Positions 36,374-49,243 of a stretch of DNA of 64,000 nucleotides are shown here, in pieces. The position numbers and the translations under genes are program-made. Source of the stretch: Myrica gale (lineage: Eukaryota; Streptophyta; Magnoliopsida; Fagales; Myricaceae); contig OZ005604.1 of the NCBI GenBank assembly GCA_963930655.1, positions 9,434,001 through 9,498,000 of the forward strand, written 5' to 3'. The notes under the pieces are model-generated. The model was not told the origin of the DNA, made no database searches, and saw nothing but the letters and a program-made list of their open reading frames with translations. Positions within the stretch are counted from its first letter, which is position 1. Each line of letters opens with the position of its first letter.

Positions 36374-38150
36374 ATGACAACTTCAAGCAACAACTCACAT
36401 GTTGAGGGACTCTCAACATCTAGACCTTCTTCCTTCAATGGAAGTGATTACACCTATTGGAAAGCAAGGATGAAAATCTATTTTCAATCCATTGATTATG
36501 ATCTATGGTTTTGTGTTCTAAATGGACCACATTATCCTATGAAATCCGTAGATGAGAAAATTGTCCCTACGTCTGCCAGTGAGTATACCGATGATGACAA
36601 AAAGAAAATTTTCATAAATGCTAAAGCCATGAACATTCTTTATTGTGCATAACTTTGAAATCCTCTGTTGTTTATTGTGATAAAAATGAATTCAATAGAA
36701 TATCTACTTGTGATAGTGCAAAGGAAATTTGACATACTCTAGAAATCACGCATGAAAGTACAAACCAAGTAAAAGAATCTAAGATAAGCATGCTAGTTCA
36801 TAACTATGAATTGTTCAAAATGAAACCGGAGGAAAACATTAGTGACATTCTTACTAGATTTACGAATATCATAAATGGTTTGAATGCTCTTGGAAAAGTG
36901 TACACTAACTCCGATTTGGTGAGGAAAATTCTTAGGTCTCTACCAAAGACTTGGGAAGCCAAAGTCATCGCTATTCAAGAAGCAAATGACCTCACCAAAT
37001 TGCCTTTGGAAGAGCTTGTTAGATCTCTCATGACTCATGAAATCACCATAAAGGGTCATGAAGAAGAAAGTCCAAAGAGGAGGAGTATAACTTTGAAATC
37101 CTCCGTTGTTGAGGTTGAAGAAGATGATGATGAAAGTGGAGACGAGGATATAACACTCATGACTAGGAACTTTAGAAACTTCCTCAAGAGAAAGCAAGCA
37201 AGGAAGAACTTCAAAGATTTCAAGAGAGAAGAGCCAAAGAAGGAATACTCAAAGGTGAACAACAAGAAGGACCACATCAGTTGCTACAAGTGCAAAAAAC
37301 CCGGTCACATTAAGGCGGATTGCCCCCTACTAAAATACAAAAAGAAAGCTATGAAAGCAACTTGGGAAGATAGTGATTCAAGCTCCTCCGAAGAAGAAGA
37401 TGAGGGAGAAATATCAAACATGTGCTTCATGGCACTAGAAGATGATGAGGTATATCTCTCGGATCTTGAGGATTCAAAACCTTCATATGATGTACTAGAA
37501 AATGCTTTTGATGAGTTATATATTACATTTGAAAAGCTTAAACTCAGATACAATGTTTTGAAAAAGAAGCATTCACTAGCTACAAGTGACCTTGATTCCT
37601 TAAAGGATGAAGAAGGAACTTTGAAGCTAGAGAATGAGGAATTGAAACTAAAAGTTTCAACTTTGGAAATTGAGAACAAACTCGTCAAAACACCATTCTT
37701 GAAAAGTTCACTCAAGGAAGCAAAACTTTGGAAAAAATTCTTAATAATCAAAGATGTGTCTTTGACAAAAGTGGATTAGGATACAAGCCTTATCAAAATG
37801 AAAAGTATTTCAAAAATTTCTTTGTCAAAGCTAAATCTTCAAATGAATCTTTTCACATTTGCAACTTTTGCAACAAGAATGGACATCTAATATTTGATTG
37901 TCCACTTAAGAAATTTGGGTGCAAAGCTCTTAGAAAGGTATGGGTTCCAGAGGGAAACATAGCTAACCCAAAAGGACCAAAAAGGTTTGGGTACCAAAAG
38001 CTTCATCTTAAATTTGTTTTGTAGGATTCAAGAAAGAAGAAAAGCAATAGTTGGTTCTTGGATAGTGGATGTTCAAGACACATGACCGGTGATCCATCAA
38101 GATTCTCAAGTCTATCAACCATCAAAGGTGGAACGGCATGTGCGCATAAG
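36374..38150 (+). pseudogene. copia gag and start of protease, broken
   Basis: The ATG at 36374 opens MTTSSNNSHVEGLSTSRPSS and YWKARMKIYFQSIDYDLW (DUF4219-type N terminus). The frame ends at 36652. UBN2-like gag continues in another frame from 36790 (ELFKMKPEENISDILTRFTN, LRSLPKTWEAKV), with zinc knuckle CYKCKKPGHIKADCP and an acidic, coiled-coil C part to 37779. A third frame (37728-38024) holds a second knuckle-like motif, CNFCNKNGHLIFDCP. After a TAG the protease start WFLDSGCSRHMTGD (about 38052-38094) can be read. Gag normally packages the RNA. With two frameshifts and two stops it is inactive. Confidence 0.9.
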
Positions 38151-38239
38151 GGTAAAACGGGAAGAAAATTTTTAAGTGCTCACATGGACGGCATGTGCGC
38201 ATAATATCATCAGTCGTAACGAAAAAATTGACTTCGGGG

Positions 38240-38355
38240 TGGCAATTGACGAAAATCAAAATTTTGTGAGCTCAATGTCACGAAATCAAGACAAGGGGGT
38301 GCAAAGTGTCAAGCACCCCATAGTTCAAGGGTGCAAAGTGTACTTTCCCCTATTT
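38240..38355. mobile_element. half of a MULE-type MITE terminus
   Basis: GGGTGCAAAGTGTCAAGCACC and GGGTGCAAAGTGTACTTT words match the terminal text of the MITE at 42617-43107. Only this end is visible. The other half may have been lost at the copia breakpoint. Confidence 0.4.
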
Positions 38356-39095
38356 TCTTTTTCCTTCAAATTTTACTATTTATTGTGCTTTGCTTTTCAA
38401 AGGACATTGTTATACTATATTCATGGCTTTGGATACAAAAATTATAGTTGTGTAAGTGAAACATTGCCATTATGGTGTGAAGAAATCATATCTTGAAAAA
38501 TTACCATGTTTAATAAGCAGAAAATCTTCATATTTCATCTAAGAGAAAATTTTGAGAGATTGACTTTTATGTGGGTTTTTCAATGGTTTGTAAAAAACTT
38601 TCAGGATGTTTAATTGTAGATTGATTTTAAATAAAGTTTGTGAAAAAAAAGTGTAAAGAGAGATAATTTGATAAATTTGTTTTATTAAATTTATTTGAGT
38701 TTGTGAAAAAGTATCTAAATAGATAATTTGATAAATTTTTTAGTCGTTAGTAAAATGTTAATAGAGTATTTAGTATTTTCATCCCTTAATGCAAGTTGGC
38801 TCTCAAATGCATATCTCGTTCTTCTGTACTCTTAAATCCACGGCAACAATTCTTCTAGTCAAAAAGGCCGATAATGTCATTATGATTTTCCTTTTATGTT
38901 TTTTCATTGCTTCCACGAGTTTCTAATATTTTATGACAATGTTTATAATGGACCAATGGTATCATTGGAAATGAATCAAATATGAGGTTGCTGAAAGTTT
39001 CAAGATGTAACAAATTTTTTTCTAGTCATGTCATTTTAACATAGTTTTTCATTTAAATAGGGTATAATTCGCTACACAAAATTGGTATGAACTAA

Positions 39096-40547
39096 TGACT
39101 CAACTAAAAATGATTAGTGAAATACTCCCAAGCGTAGGAGGTTGTCAAGTAATACTAGGGTAGTCCTAGGTCATCTCCACAAGAAACGATGTGTTCAATT
39201 TTTTATTCCAGCTACCATTACAATAAAAGAAACTATGTTCTATTTACAATGAAAATGGTATTTACAAAGGGAAAGGTTGGGTTTTTAGATACCATCCATG
39301 ATTTTTGAGATTTTGAGTTGTGAACAATGTAAAAGCTAAGAGATTAATGAAGAGCTAACAAGCAAACATGATAATAAAATAGCATGAGGTGGAGTTGAAA
39401 CTAGATAAACTCAAGTAATTGTCGAATAAACATCGTTTGACATTAAACTTGCTCTAAGAGACATTTCATCAAACACTTAGTACCCAAACTTTAGCTAGTC
39501 ACAACCCATTCATGCACATACTCAATCCAACTAGCAAAAATAAACTCAAACACTAATCTAACATTAAGGAAGTGAAATGGAACTTAACAAAACATTTAAT
39601 CATCCAACTAAAGCAAACTCAAATTGGGAATATAAATGGAACATGGCATTCGGTCCACATATGTTCTAAAGCTGAAATGAAAGTGCATATATAAATGGAA
39701 GATTCGGTTTACATAACAGCAAGAGAAAATGCAATGAAAATAACTCTAAAGGCAAGGAAATAAAAGCAACAACAACTACTCTAAAAGATACGAAAGAAAC
39801 AAAGCCAAAAGCAACAGGCTTTTGGTCTCTACGGGAACAGCAAAAGGAAAACAAAGGAAAAATCTTGGGAGCTTTTGGAAACTCAGCAGCCACCCCAAAG
39901 CCTTCCGTCCCAGCCAAAAACAAAACTTTCGAACTCCCCCTTTTTGGCACCAAAATGTTCTCTTTTAAACCTTCTTCTTTTTTGGGGGGGGGGGGGTGTC
40001 TTTGTCATGACTCAGCAGCAATGCCCTAGGGTTTATTTTCTACTTCCAAAAATAACCTCCAGCATGGCGTCAGACGCATCGCGCTTGACCGACGCTCAAC
40101 GTTCGCTCGAGCGTTCTTTGAAGAAATTCGCACAGAACCATATCGTGCGACCAACGCTCGTCATGCCACTCGAGCGGTTTTTGGAGATTTTCAAACAGCA
40201 GCATAACGCGCGACCAGCGCTCGACAACGCGCTCGAGCGACTCTTTGATTCCAGCCTCCCTCTCACTTCCATGAGCTCACTTCATCTCCATTGTTCATAT
40301 GCAAAACGTAAAAACAGAAATCAATATAGGAAATATTCCAATCATATTTATGAAAATGGAGACATGAAAATATGGTGAGAGGAGAGAAAACAAATAACTT
40401 AAAATCACTCAATTACACTTGCTTTTGTCAAAATTAACAATTCTCCCCTTGCTAATGTCCAAAGCATAATTTTCTCATTTTCTAGTGGAAATGGTGTAAC
40501 TGTGGAACTTTCTCAAATGATAAATTAGCAAAATTGTGATACAATCA
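39096..40547 (-). mobile_element. gypsy (Athila/Tat-like) solo LTR inside the array
   Basis: The 1,452-bp unit starts TGACTCAACTAAAAATG and ends GTGATACAATCA, with a perfect duplication ACTAA (39091-39095 and 40548-40552). On the minus strand it starts TGATTGTATCAC. Its 3' end on that strand (GTGGAGATGACCTAGGA, then TTGACAACCTCC) is typical of Athila/Tat LTRs. GCGCTCGAGCG-type words occur at 40080-40245. A poly-G run lies at 39984-39996. Confidence 0.9.
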
Positions 40548-42616
40548 ACTAATGATGGTTGCTGCACAATTTTGACATTTAATCTTATGCTATCCCTATT
40601 TATGAAAGTTACTTTTCCCTTCAAATTTAACTGTTTATCTTATTTTGCTTTCTTGAGGACATGGTTATATTGGCTCCTCGTTTTGGATAGAGAAATTATA
40701 GTTGTGTAAGCCCAACATTTTCTTTATTCTGCGAAGAAATCATATCTTGAGAAATTAATACGTTTGACAAGTCAAAAATCTGTATATTTCAAATTTCTAA
40801 GAGAAATTTTTGAGAGATTAACTTTTATGTGGTTTGTCAAAAGTTCATGAATTTTTTTAAGAATGTATAATTATAGAACAATTTTTATTAAAGTTTGTGA
40901 AAAAACTGTAAAGGGAGATAATTTGATAAATTTCTTTTATGAAAATTTATTGGAGTTTTTGAAAAAGTATAGAAATAGAGAATTTGATCGAGTTTTTACT
41001 TCTTAGTGTAATTTTAATAGAGTATTTAATATTTTCGTGTCACGCCTCGTGCTTTTACTTACCCCTTAGACTAATTTACTGTAATAGCATGTACACAAAC
41101 GATGATTACTGGAAGAACTAATATTCTATAAGGATTGACTATGTTGCGCTTGAAAATGCTTAGAGGAAGACGTATATTTTTAAAGCACGAATCTTGATAA
41201 AAGTCCTTTGAAGACATATTAAGAGTCACGATGCAGTTTAGAGAAACACGAGTAATTGCCAAATAATTGAGATAGATTTAAAGCGGCTCGAAAGTAGATG
41301 TAAGTAATTAAATTTGAGTTTAACAAATAATGGTTCTTAAAAGTCAAGGTTACTTTTTGGGAAAGAAGGAAAAGAGAAAATAAGTGAAAAGATTTTCATA
41401 ACTAAACACAGTTTTCAAATATATATCCTTCATGAGGACAGAAAATCATGAGGCTACAGCTACAAAAGTATCAGCGCACTAAGGCTCAATAAGACTATAC
41501 AACCGCGTGACAAAAGTTAGAAAGTTTCTACAAGTACATCAAAAGAAAGAAAACAGAGGGGCTACATGCTAAACCCTATCTACTAATCCTCCTCCTCGGT
41601 ACCAGAAGTGAGGTCTGTCACGCCGATATCCGGCGAAACTCAACTAGACTCCGCCAGCGGGGCCGGTGTAGATGGATAGGGAACTACCAGCTCAGCCGGA
41701 GCATCTACCAAGCCAAAATATTCAGGCCTGGGCAACAGAGGATCCTTGAGGTACTAGTAAGGCGTATACTCTACTGAGAACTCAAAGAAGTCTCAGACCC
41801 ATGTTCAGATCTTGAGGACGATGATGTACGGTTCCATATCAATAATCTGCTCGCTCTCAAACAACTTCATTGTCTTGTAGATCATAGAATGAACATCAAA
41901 ACCAAAGAAATAAAAAGGGGATGAGTCATACGAACTCAGTAAGGTCAGAAAATGGGGTATGATATGCAGAGGTACATCCAATTAGTCTGTAGATAGCGAT
42001 ATTGAAGACTCAAGTGTATAAATGATGCTCAAATGAATGTAGTGTCCATGAATCAATGATATGCACCCAATCCCTATTCTTTACTTTGGTTTGATGCATT
42101 CCCAATGCTTTTTTGTTCACCCCCAGAGTTAGGTTGTGTGTGCCTTCTCTCCTCGTGGGACTGTCTCATGCCACCTGCATTAGGACCTGGTAAAAAAAAT
42201 TGATGCCCAAATGGGAAACACACCCAGTCCATGTAGTTGGGGGTTGCACTCTTCTCGATGTCCCTGGTACCGTCACCCTATTCTCGGGAACTTCCTTGGT
42301 GGGTTCGATTTCCAAATCTCATTCTTGATTTTCTCTCACATGTTATATTTGTAACATGAATGCTCAAATCATCAATTGAAATGATGTTCAAACATTAACA
42401 CATAATGCGAAAGAGAATAAGGTAAACGAGATTTATTTCTACTTAATTATAAAAAAAGTAATTTCTCCTTCTTTATTATTTAATATTTCTTTTATTCTCC
42501 CTTGATTTATTAGCTCATATTCTCTTCAGTAATTATGCATTTAATTCCTTTCTTGAATTCTTGTATTTTTAAAAATAATTACATTTTTATTTAACTCCTT
42601 TTTCCTTTTATTTAAA

Positions 42617-43107
42617 GGGTTAAATACACTTTGCACCCCTTATTGTTGAGAGTGTTGACACATTGCACCCTCAATGTTTTATTTTTGAGACATTAAGCCC
42701 ATTATGTTATATCTCCCAATGAATTAGGCTTCTAATTAGACGGTAATCATTTAGACGTGCCTCTCATGTGATCTCAGTCCCTATTAGATTATTGTATCGC
42801 CCTTGAATCTCAAACAAGGTTGCCTACAAATCACCTGAATATGTACAATACCAGCATATCTCTCAGAAGGCAAATGTTTATAGCCTTGTAATCATTATTC
42901 TAGAAGTCCTTATTGGCATATTCTCATCTCAATATCTAAGCAATGGCAAGGCCGGTACGATTACCGTCTAATTTGACTCCTAATTTCATTCCGAGGTGTA
43001 AATCGTTGGAAGAGATAACATAATGAGTTCAATATCTCAAAAATAAAATATTGGGGTGCAGTGTGCCAACACCCTCAAAATATAAGGGGTGCAATGTGTA
43101 TTTAACC
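42617..43107. mobile_element. MULE-type MITE with ~98-bp terminal inverted repeats
   Basis: Left end GGGTTAAATACACTTTGCAC and reverse-complemented right end GGTTAAATACACATTGCACC start inverted repeats that stay similar for nearly 100 bp. A perfect 10-bp duplication TTTATTTAAA flanks it (42607-42616 and 43108-43117), as expected for Mutator-like elements (9-11 bp). Length is 491 bp and it is non-coding. It inserted into the LTR at 41038-45353. Confidence 0.93.
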
Positions 43108-44175
43108 TTTATTTAAATCTTACCTAAACAATTATCATATAAAATGGTCAATTAATTACTCTAATTCTGTACTGTTAGGGCCTAATGGGCCCTACTGGAC
43201 CTTAGTGGGCTAGAATATTGATCCAACTAACTCTCTAAGGCTATTTAGGGTTATTGGACTCAAAGACTCCATTTGTAAGCCTTAACGAGCTGTGTGATTT
43301 GGGCCCTTTAAAAAATTGGTTTGGGCTCAAATTTGCACACTCCTATCCTTTTTTAATGCTCTACATAGCCATATGTCCAGTTTTCCTATTTGGACCCTTT
43401 TACCCTTCGTTTACCTAAAAATGTCAAATATGCCCTTAAAGGTTCCCATGGGCATTTCAAACCTTAATTCCCTTCATTATTTTTCGTGGAAATTTTTAGG
43501 GTAAGACCTAATACTCCTAACCCTACAGTGAACAATAAAATAGCTTGCATGTGATCCGTTTTTACTTCAATCATGTTTATCCTATTAATATCATGCTATC
43601 CATTATCTCATTTATATCACTACACACAATACATGATTTAATGACTTAATAGGAAGAAAAAGAAGCCGTTTTCACATCATTTCCTTTCCTTTTTTGCATC
43701 TCAAATCTTTGCATGTGGTATTTGGCCACTTTATTCATCAAATTCCACCTTGAGCTCACAAAACCTCTTTATAGGCGCTGCCTTGTCGATTTTCCTTCCC
43801 ATAACATTTTTTTTTCCATTTTTACATCATCAACACACAAAAGCATAAATCATAACCAATACATGATCAAATAGCAAGGAAATGAAGTAAAAGGGTACAA
43901 AAATTCCATTCATGTACATTAAGCACCTCTCTAGGCCAACCCGTGGCCTCCCAATGCCCCAAATAAAATTTTTAGCCACTGACCGTGGCCCTTGAACACT
44001 CAATAACCATTCTTTACACAAGCTTTTCACAATCCACTTCCATTTCATACACAACATGCACAATACCTTCAAAAATGGATGATCTACACATGCAACTATT
44101 TAATATTCACGAACTCATCACAAACACAAAGTCTAACATATTTTTCATGGAATCTAAAGTGACAGCAAGCTAGAT

Positions 44176-44203
44176 CATATATATATATATATATATATAT
44201 ATT
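44176..44203. repeat. (AT)n microsatellite in solo LTR
   Basis: Uninterrupted AT dinucleotide run, at a place comparable to the AT runs in the LTRs at 11659 and 52282. Confidence 0.85.
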
Positions 44204-47200
44204 TATCATCTAACACAATAGTTCCCAAATAAAAACAAACACATTATCACTTACCTCAAGGGTTCGGCTAGGCTCTTGAAAAGGCTTGAAAACACCTAAA
44301 ATGGGAGATCTAGTGTGAGAAACTAGGGAGAGAAGAAGGAAGATGCAAAGATGGCTCGTGGGAGAAATTTTTCTCCCATGGCCGAATGGTGTTCTACTTC
44401 CTTCTGTCTCCTTCTTCTCTCCAATTCTCTCTCTTCTTCCTCTTCTCTTTTCTTTTTCTTTCTCTCTTCTCCCTCTCTCCGGTGCTGCCCTCTCTTCTCT
44501 CATTCTCCCTCATGATTTCTCTCTTCCAAGGTGGTGTGTGTGTTTGTTTTGATGATGGATGGCTTTTATACTAAGCCAAGCTCACTTTTGCTAAGGCCAT
44601 AGGTTATGGGGCTAAGTGCAAATATCTAAGATTTGCATATGATGGTGAGATAGTTAACAACGAGGAGCAATTGGGGAGGGGTTTGATGTGGCCAAGTGTC
44701 ACACAATTGTGTCTTGTCTCTTGCTAGGCATCATTAGGTCAAGATTGGAGAAGATTTTTGCACCAATATGGCCGGCTATACCCTTGCTATTGGTCTTGGT
44801 TTTTTGGGCTTCAATGTCCATGAATTTCAAGCCCAAATCCCCCCTAGGTTCGGCCCTATAGGTTTTTCAAAGCCCAATGGTGCAAGCCCAAGTGTTCAAA
44901 GTCCATTGGTAGCCTAATTGAATAATAGAATTAATTATCAATGCAATTAACCAAATTTAGTTAAGTAGAGAGTGAAATAAAAATTAATCTTGTTCAAGGA
45001 AGAAGTAAAAGAATGAAGAAAAAGAATAATTGATCTAATGGTGTAAAGATCTAAAATTTAATTATGAGCCAATAATACTAAAGTTTTGGATATGGGGTAA
45101 AAATAATCAAAGAGAATTTTAGAAATGTACTTAAAATGTATTTTAAGTAATTACAACAAAATGATCTAATAATAAATATCCAGATAGCAAGCATGATAAC
45201 TAAAAATGATAAGGAAAATGCAAGTGCACCAAAAATCATGTAAATGCATCAAAGTAGAAAATAAAAAAATAGATAATAAGAATTCAATTTACCAAGGAAA
45301 ATACCTCCATTAACCAACCTATACAAATTTAAGAGGTTCAAAAAGGTGTCACATTTCATCCCTAAATCGTCGTTGGCACTCACATGCCTTTCTCGTTCTT
45401 TTGTACTCTTTAAATCCATAGCTTGAACTCTTCTCGTGACAATAGATGATAATGTTTTTATGTTTTCCCTTTAATGTTCTTTCATTGATCTACGAGTTTC
45501 TAATAGTTTACGACAAAGGTTGCAAGAGACCGGTGGTGTTATTAGAAATGAATCAAATATGAAGTTCAAGAAAGGTTCGATAAGCAACAAGATATAACAA
45601 ATTCAATTCTAGTGATGTCATTTTAAACATAGTTGTCATTGAAATAGGGTATAGCTCATTGCTAATTTGCTCCACAAAATTGTTATGAACTAATGCTGAT
45701 TGTGGCACAATTTTGACATTTAATCTTATGCAATCCGAATTTATGAGTTATTTTTTCCCTCAAATTTTACTATTTATTGTGTTTTGATTGTTTGAGAACA
45801 TTGTTATACTAAATCCATCACTTTTGATGCAGAAAATATAATTGTGTAAGCCTAAGATTGCTATTATTGTGGGAAGAAATCATATATTGAGAAAAAATAG
45901 AAATTTGACAAGCCAAAAATTTTTATATTTCGAATTTCTAAGAGTAAATTTTGAGACAAACTTTTACGAGGGTTTGTAAAAGCTTCGTGAAATTTTTTAA
46001 GGATATTTAATTGTAGATTGATTTTTATTAAAGTTTGTGAAAAAAACTCTAAAGGGAGATAATTTGATAAATTTGTTTATTAAAATTTATTTGAGTTTGA
46101 GAAAAAATTTGATAGAGTTTTTACTTGTGAGTATAATGTTAATAGTGTATTTAGTATTTCATCCATTAATGACCATTGACTCTCGGATTTCTATACCATT
46201 CTTCTCTACTCTTAAATCTAGGGCGTCAACACTTCTCATGACAATACACAATAATTTATTTATGCTCTTCCCTCTGGTTATTCTTTCGTTGCTTCACGAG
46301 TTTTTAACATTTTATCACAGAGGTTATAAGGGACCAGTGGTGTCATAGTAAATGAATTAAATACAAGATTCAAGAAAACCTCGAGAAGTAACAAAATGTA
46401 ACAAATTATTTTCTGTTGTTGTGATTTTAAACATAGTTGTCATTGAAATATGGTATAATTCATTGTTAATTTGCTACACAAAATTGGAGAACTAATGGTG
46501 GTTGTTGCACAATTTTGACATATAATGTTACACTATCCAATTTATGGTAGTTATTTTTCTTTCAAATTTAATTGTTTAATGTGTTTTGCTTTCCTTAGTA
46601 TATGGTTATATGAAATCCATCGCTTTAGATATAGAAATTATAGTTGTGTAAGCCATAGACTGCAATTATTGTAGGAATAAATCATATCTTGAGAAATTAA
46701 TAAGTTTAACATGCTAAAAATCTTCATATTTCAAATTTCTAAATGAAAATTTTGAGAGATTAATTTTTATGTGCGTTTGTAAAAGGTTAGTGAAAATTTC
46801 TAAGGATGTCTAATTGTAGATTGATTTTATTAAAGTTTGTGAAAAAAAACTGTAAAGAGAGAAAATTTGATAAATTTGTTTTATGAAAATTTATTAGAGT
46901 TTGGGAAAAGTATGGAAATAGATAATATGATAAAGTTTTTACTTGTTAGTATAATGTTAATAGAGTATTTAGTAAATTCATCTCTTAATGGTCGTTGGCT
47001 CTCGCATGCATATTCATTCTATTGTACTCTTAAATCCACAGCGACAACTCTTCTCTTAACGATAGAAAATAATTTATTTATGCTCTTCCCTTTGGTTATA
47101 ATTCTTTTGTTGCTTTGCGAGTTTTTAATATTTTTTCACAGAGGTTACAAAGGATCGGTGGTGTCATAGTAAATGAATCAAATATAAGATTCGAGAAAAC

Positions 47201-48366
47201 TTCAAGAAGTAACAAGATGTAACATACTCTTTTTTGGTGATGTGATTTTAGACATAGTTGTCATTGCAAATAGGATATAATTAATTAATAAATTGCTACA
47301 TAAAATTGGTGAACTAATGATGGTTGTTGCACAATTTAGACTATCCAATTTATGATAGTTATCTTTTTCTTTCAAATTTTATTTTTTATCATGTTTTGCG
47401 TTCCTTAGGATATGGTTATACCAATCCAACGCTTTGGATATATAAATTACAGTTGTGTAAACCCAAGACTATAATTATTGAGGGAAGAAATCATACCTTG
47501 AGAAATTGATAAGTTTAACAAGCCAAAAATCTTCATATTTCAAATTTCTAAGAGAACATTTCGAGATATTAACTTTTACGTGTATTTTTATAAGGTTCGT
47601 GAATTTTTTTAAAGATGTTTAATTGTGGATTGATTTTTATTAAAATTTGTGAAAAAAAACTGTAAGGAGAGATAATTTGATAAATTTGTTTTATGAAAAT
47701 TTATTAAAGTTTGTGAAAAAGTATTGAAATATATAATTTGTTAAAGTTTTTACTTGTTAGTATAATGTTAATAGAGTATTTAGTATATTCATCTCTTCAT
47801 GGTCGTTGGCTCTCGCATGCATATCCATTATTCTCTACTCTTAAATTCACGGCAACAAATCCTCTCGTGACAATTGACAATAATTTCTTTATGCACTTCT
47901 CTTTGTATATTCTTTCGTTGCCTAGCGAGTTTTTAATATTTTATCACAGAAGTTGAAGAGATCGATGGTGTCATTCTAAATGAATCAAATATGAGTTTCG
48001 AGAAAACTTCGAGAAGCAACAAGATGTGACAAATTAATTTCTGGTGATGTGATTTTTAACATAGTTGTCTTTGAAATAAGGTATAGCTCATTGTGAAATA
48101 ATGATGGTTGTTGCACAATTTTGACATTTAATGTTACGCTATCTAGTTTATGACAGTTAATTTTTTTCCTTCAAATTTTATTGTTTATTGTATTTTGCTT
48201 TCCTGAGGATATGGTTATATGAAATCCATCGCATTGGGTACAGAAATTACAGTTGTGTAAGCTGAAGGTTGCTATTATTATGGGAAGAAATCATATCTTG
48301 AGTAATTGAGAAGTTTGACAAGTCAAAAATCTTCATATTTTTGAATTCTAGGAGAAAATTTTGAGA

Positions 48367-48615
48367 CTTTCACTTTCACTATCATGCCTAATTAATTTAA
48401 AACTGGTTGGCTCTTGCTACCTTGTGGAGCATAAATAATATCCTCACTATCTAAATAAACAAAGTTTGTACAACCCGTGGAAAATATCTCATATTCTATG
48501 TCAATAGACTCATGACATCCATGTACTGAGTCATCAAATTTGCCACGTTAATAAATCCCAAGAGGGCCAGAATGAAATACCCACAAGGTGCCCCACGTTA
48601 ATAAAGGCAAAGCTT
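48367..48615. other. unrelated patch replacing part of a satellite unit
   Basis: About 250 bp that match no other unit replace roughly 90-100 bp of the repeat between GAGAAAATTTTGAG and ATAAATTTG. It contains CCACGTTAATAAA twice (48542 and 48595). Origin not recognised. It looks like filler DNA at a repaired break. Confidence 0.6.
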
Positions 48616-49243
48616 AATAAATTTGTTTTATGAAAATTTATTGGAGTTTGAGAAAAAGTGTGGAGATAGATAATTTGATAGATTTTTTACTTGTTAGTAT
48701 AATGTTAATAGAGTATTTAGTATTTTAATCGCTTAATCGTCATTGGCTCTCCCATGCCTATCTCGTTCTTTTGTACTCTTAAATCCACGGCCACAACTCT
48801 TCTCATGACAATAGACAATAATTTCTTTATGCTCTTCCCTCTATTTATTCTTTCACCGCTCGCATGTTTTTAATATTTTTTCACATAGGTTGCAAGGTAC
48901 CCGTGGTGTCATAGTAAATGAATCAAATATGTGGTTCGAGAAAACTTCGAGAGGCAATAAGATGTAACAAATTATTTTCTAGTGATGTGATTTTAAACAT
49001 AGTTGTCATTGATATAGGATATATGGTATATCTCATTGTTAATTTGCTACACAAAATTTGTATGAATTAATGATGTTGTAGCACAATTTGACATTTAATC
49101 TTATGCTATCCTGTATTTATGATTGTTATTTTTTCTTTCAAATTTTAATGACGTGTTTTGCTTTCTTGAGGATATGGTTATACTAGAATCGTGACTTTTG
49201 ATGCAGAAATTGTAGTTGTATAAGCCCAACATTGTTATTATTG

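Larger units (their letters stand above)
32728..38204 (+). mobile_element. Ty1/copia (SIRE-like) element, 5' part, truncated
   Basis: 5' LTR (32728-36318, including a nested solo LTR), primer site, and a broken gag followed by the start of protease. The homology ends near 38150, with no integrase, reverse transcriptase or 3' LTR. It inserted into CACTA 3. The bases before it are CTTTA (32723-32727). Its breakpoint region holds a 17-bp direct repeat (38133-38149 and 38188-38204). Confidence 0.88.
41038..45353 (-). mobile_element. gypsy solo LTR, 4.3 kb, inside the array
   Basis: Starts TGTCACGCCTCGTGC and ends AAAAGGTGTCACA. The flanks TTTCG (41033-41037) and TTTCA (45354-45358) are a 5-bp duplication with one change, and the satellite text is continuous across the empty site. 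Its left part resembles the LTR at 59901 (ACTTACCCC, GTACACAAACGA, AGGTTGTGTGTGCC-like text). Its right part holds GCCCA words like the LTR at 11659. No coding domain seen. It carries a MITE at 42617. Confidence 0.88.
38360..49243 (+). repeat. tandem array of ~805-bp units (satellite-like), with insertions
   Basis: The anchor word GTTGTGTAAG (or close variant) occurs at 38447, 40701, 45841, 46643, 47452, 48252 and 49215. Spacings are 802, 809 and 800 bp where uninterrupted, and 797 and 819 bp after subtracting the two solo LTRs. Each unit repeats the same order of words: TTTGACATTTAAT, CATATCTTGAGAAAT, GATAATTTGATAAA, TTAATAGAGTATTTAGTA, CTCTTAAATCCACGG, AATGAATCAAATATG. Units differ by point changes and small indels, so the array is not newly made. 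Open frames in it are short and shared only through the repeat. No transposon domain is visible. Array ends are approximate. Confidence 0.9.

Noticed and set aside
44210..44574. Overlapping frames on both strands in a CT/GA-rich part of the solo LTR
   Set aside because: Low-complexity sequence opens frames on both strands at once. No gene evidence.
46037..47956. Frames of 72-103 codons with shared LVSIMLIxYLV text
   Set aside because: They are translations of the same part of the tandem unit, and lengths change with indels between units. No selection on the frame is apparent.
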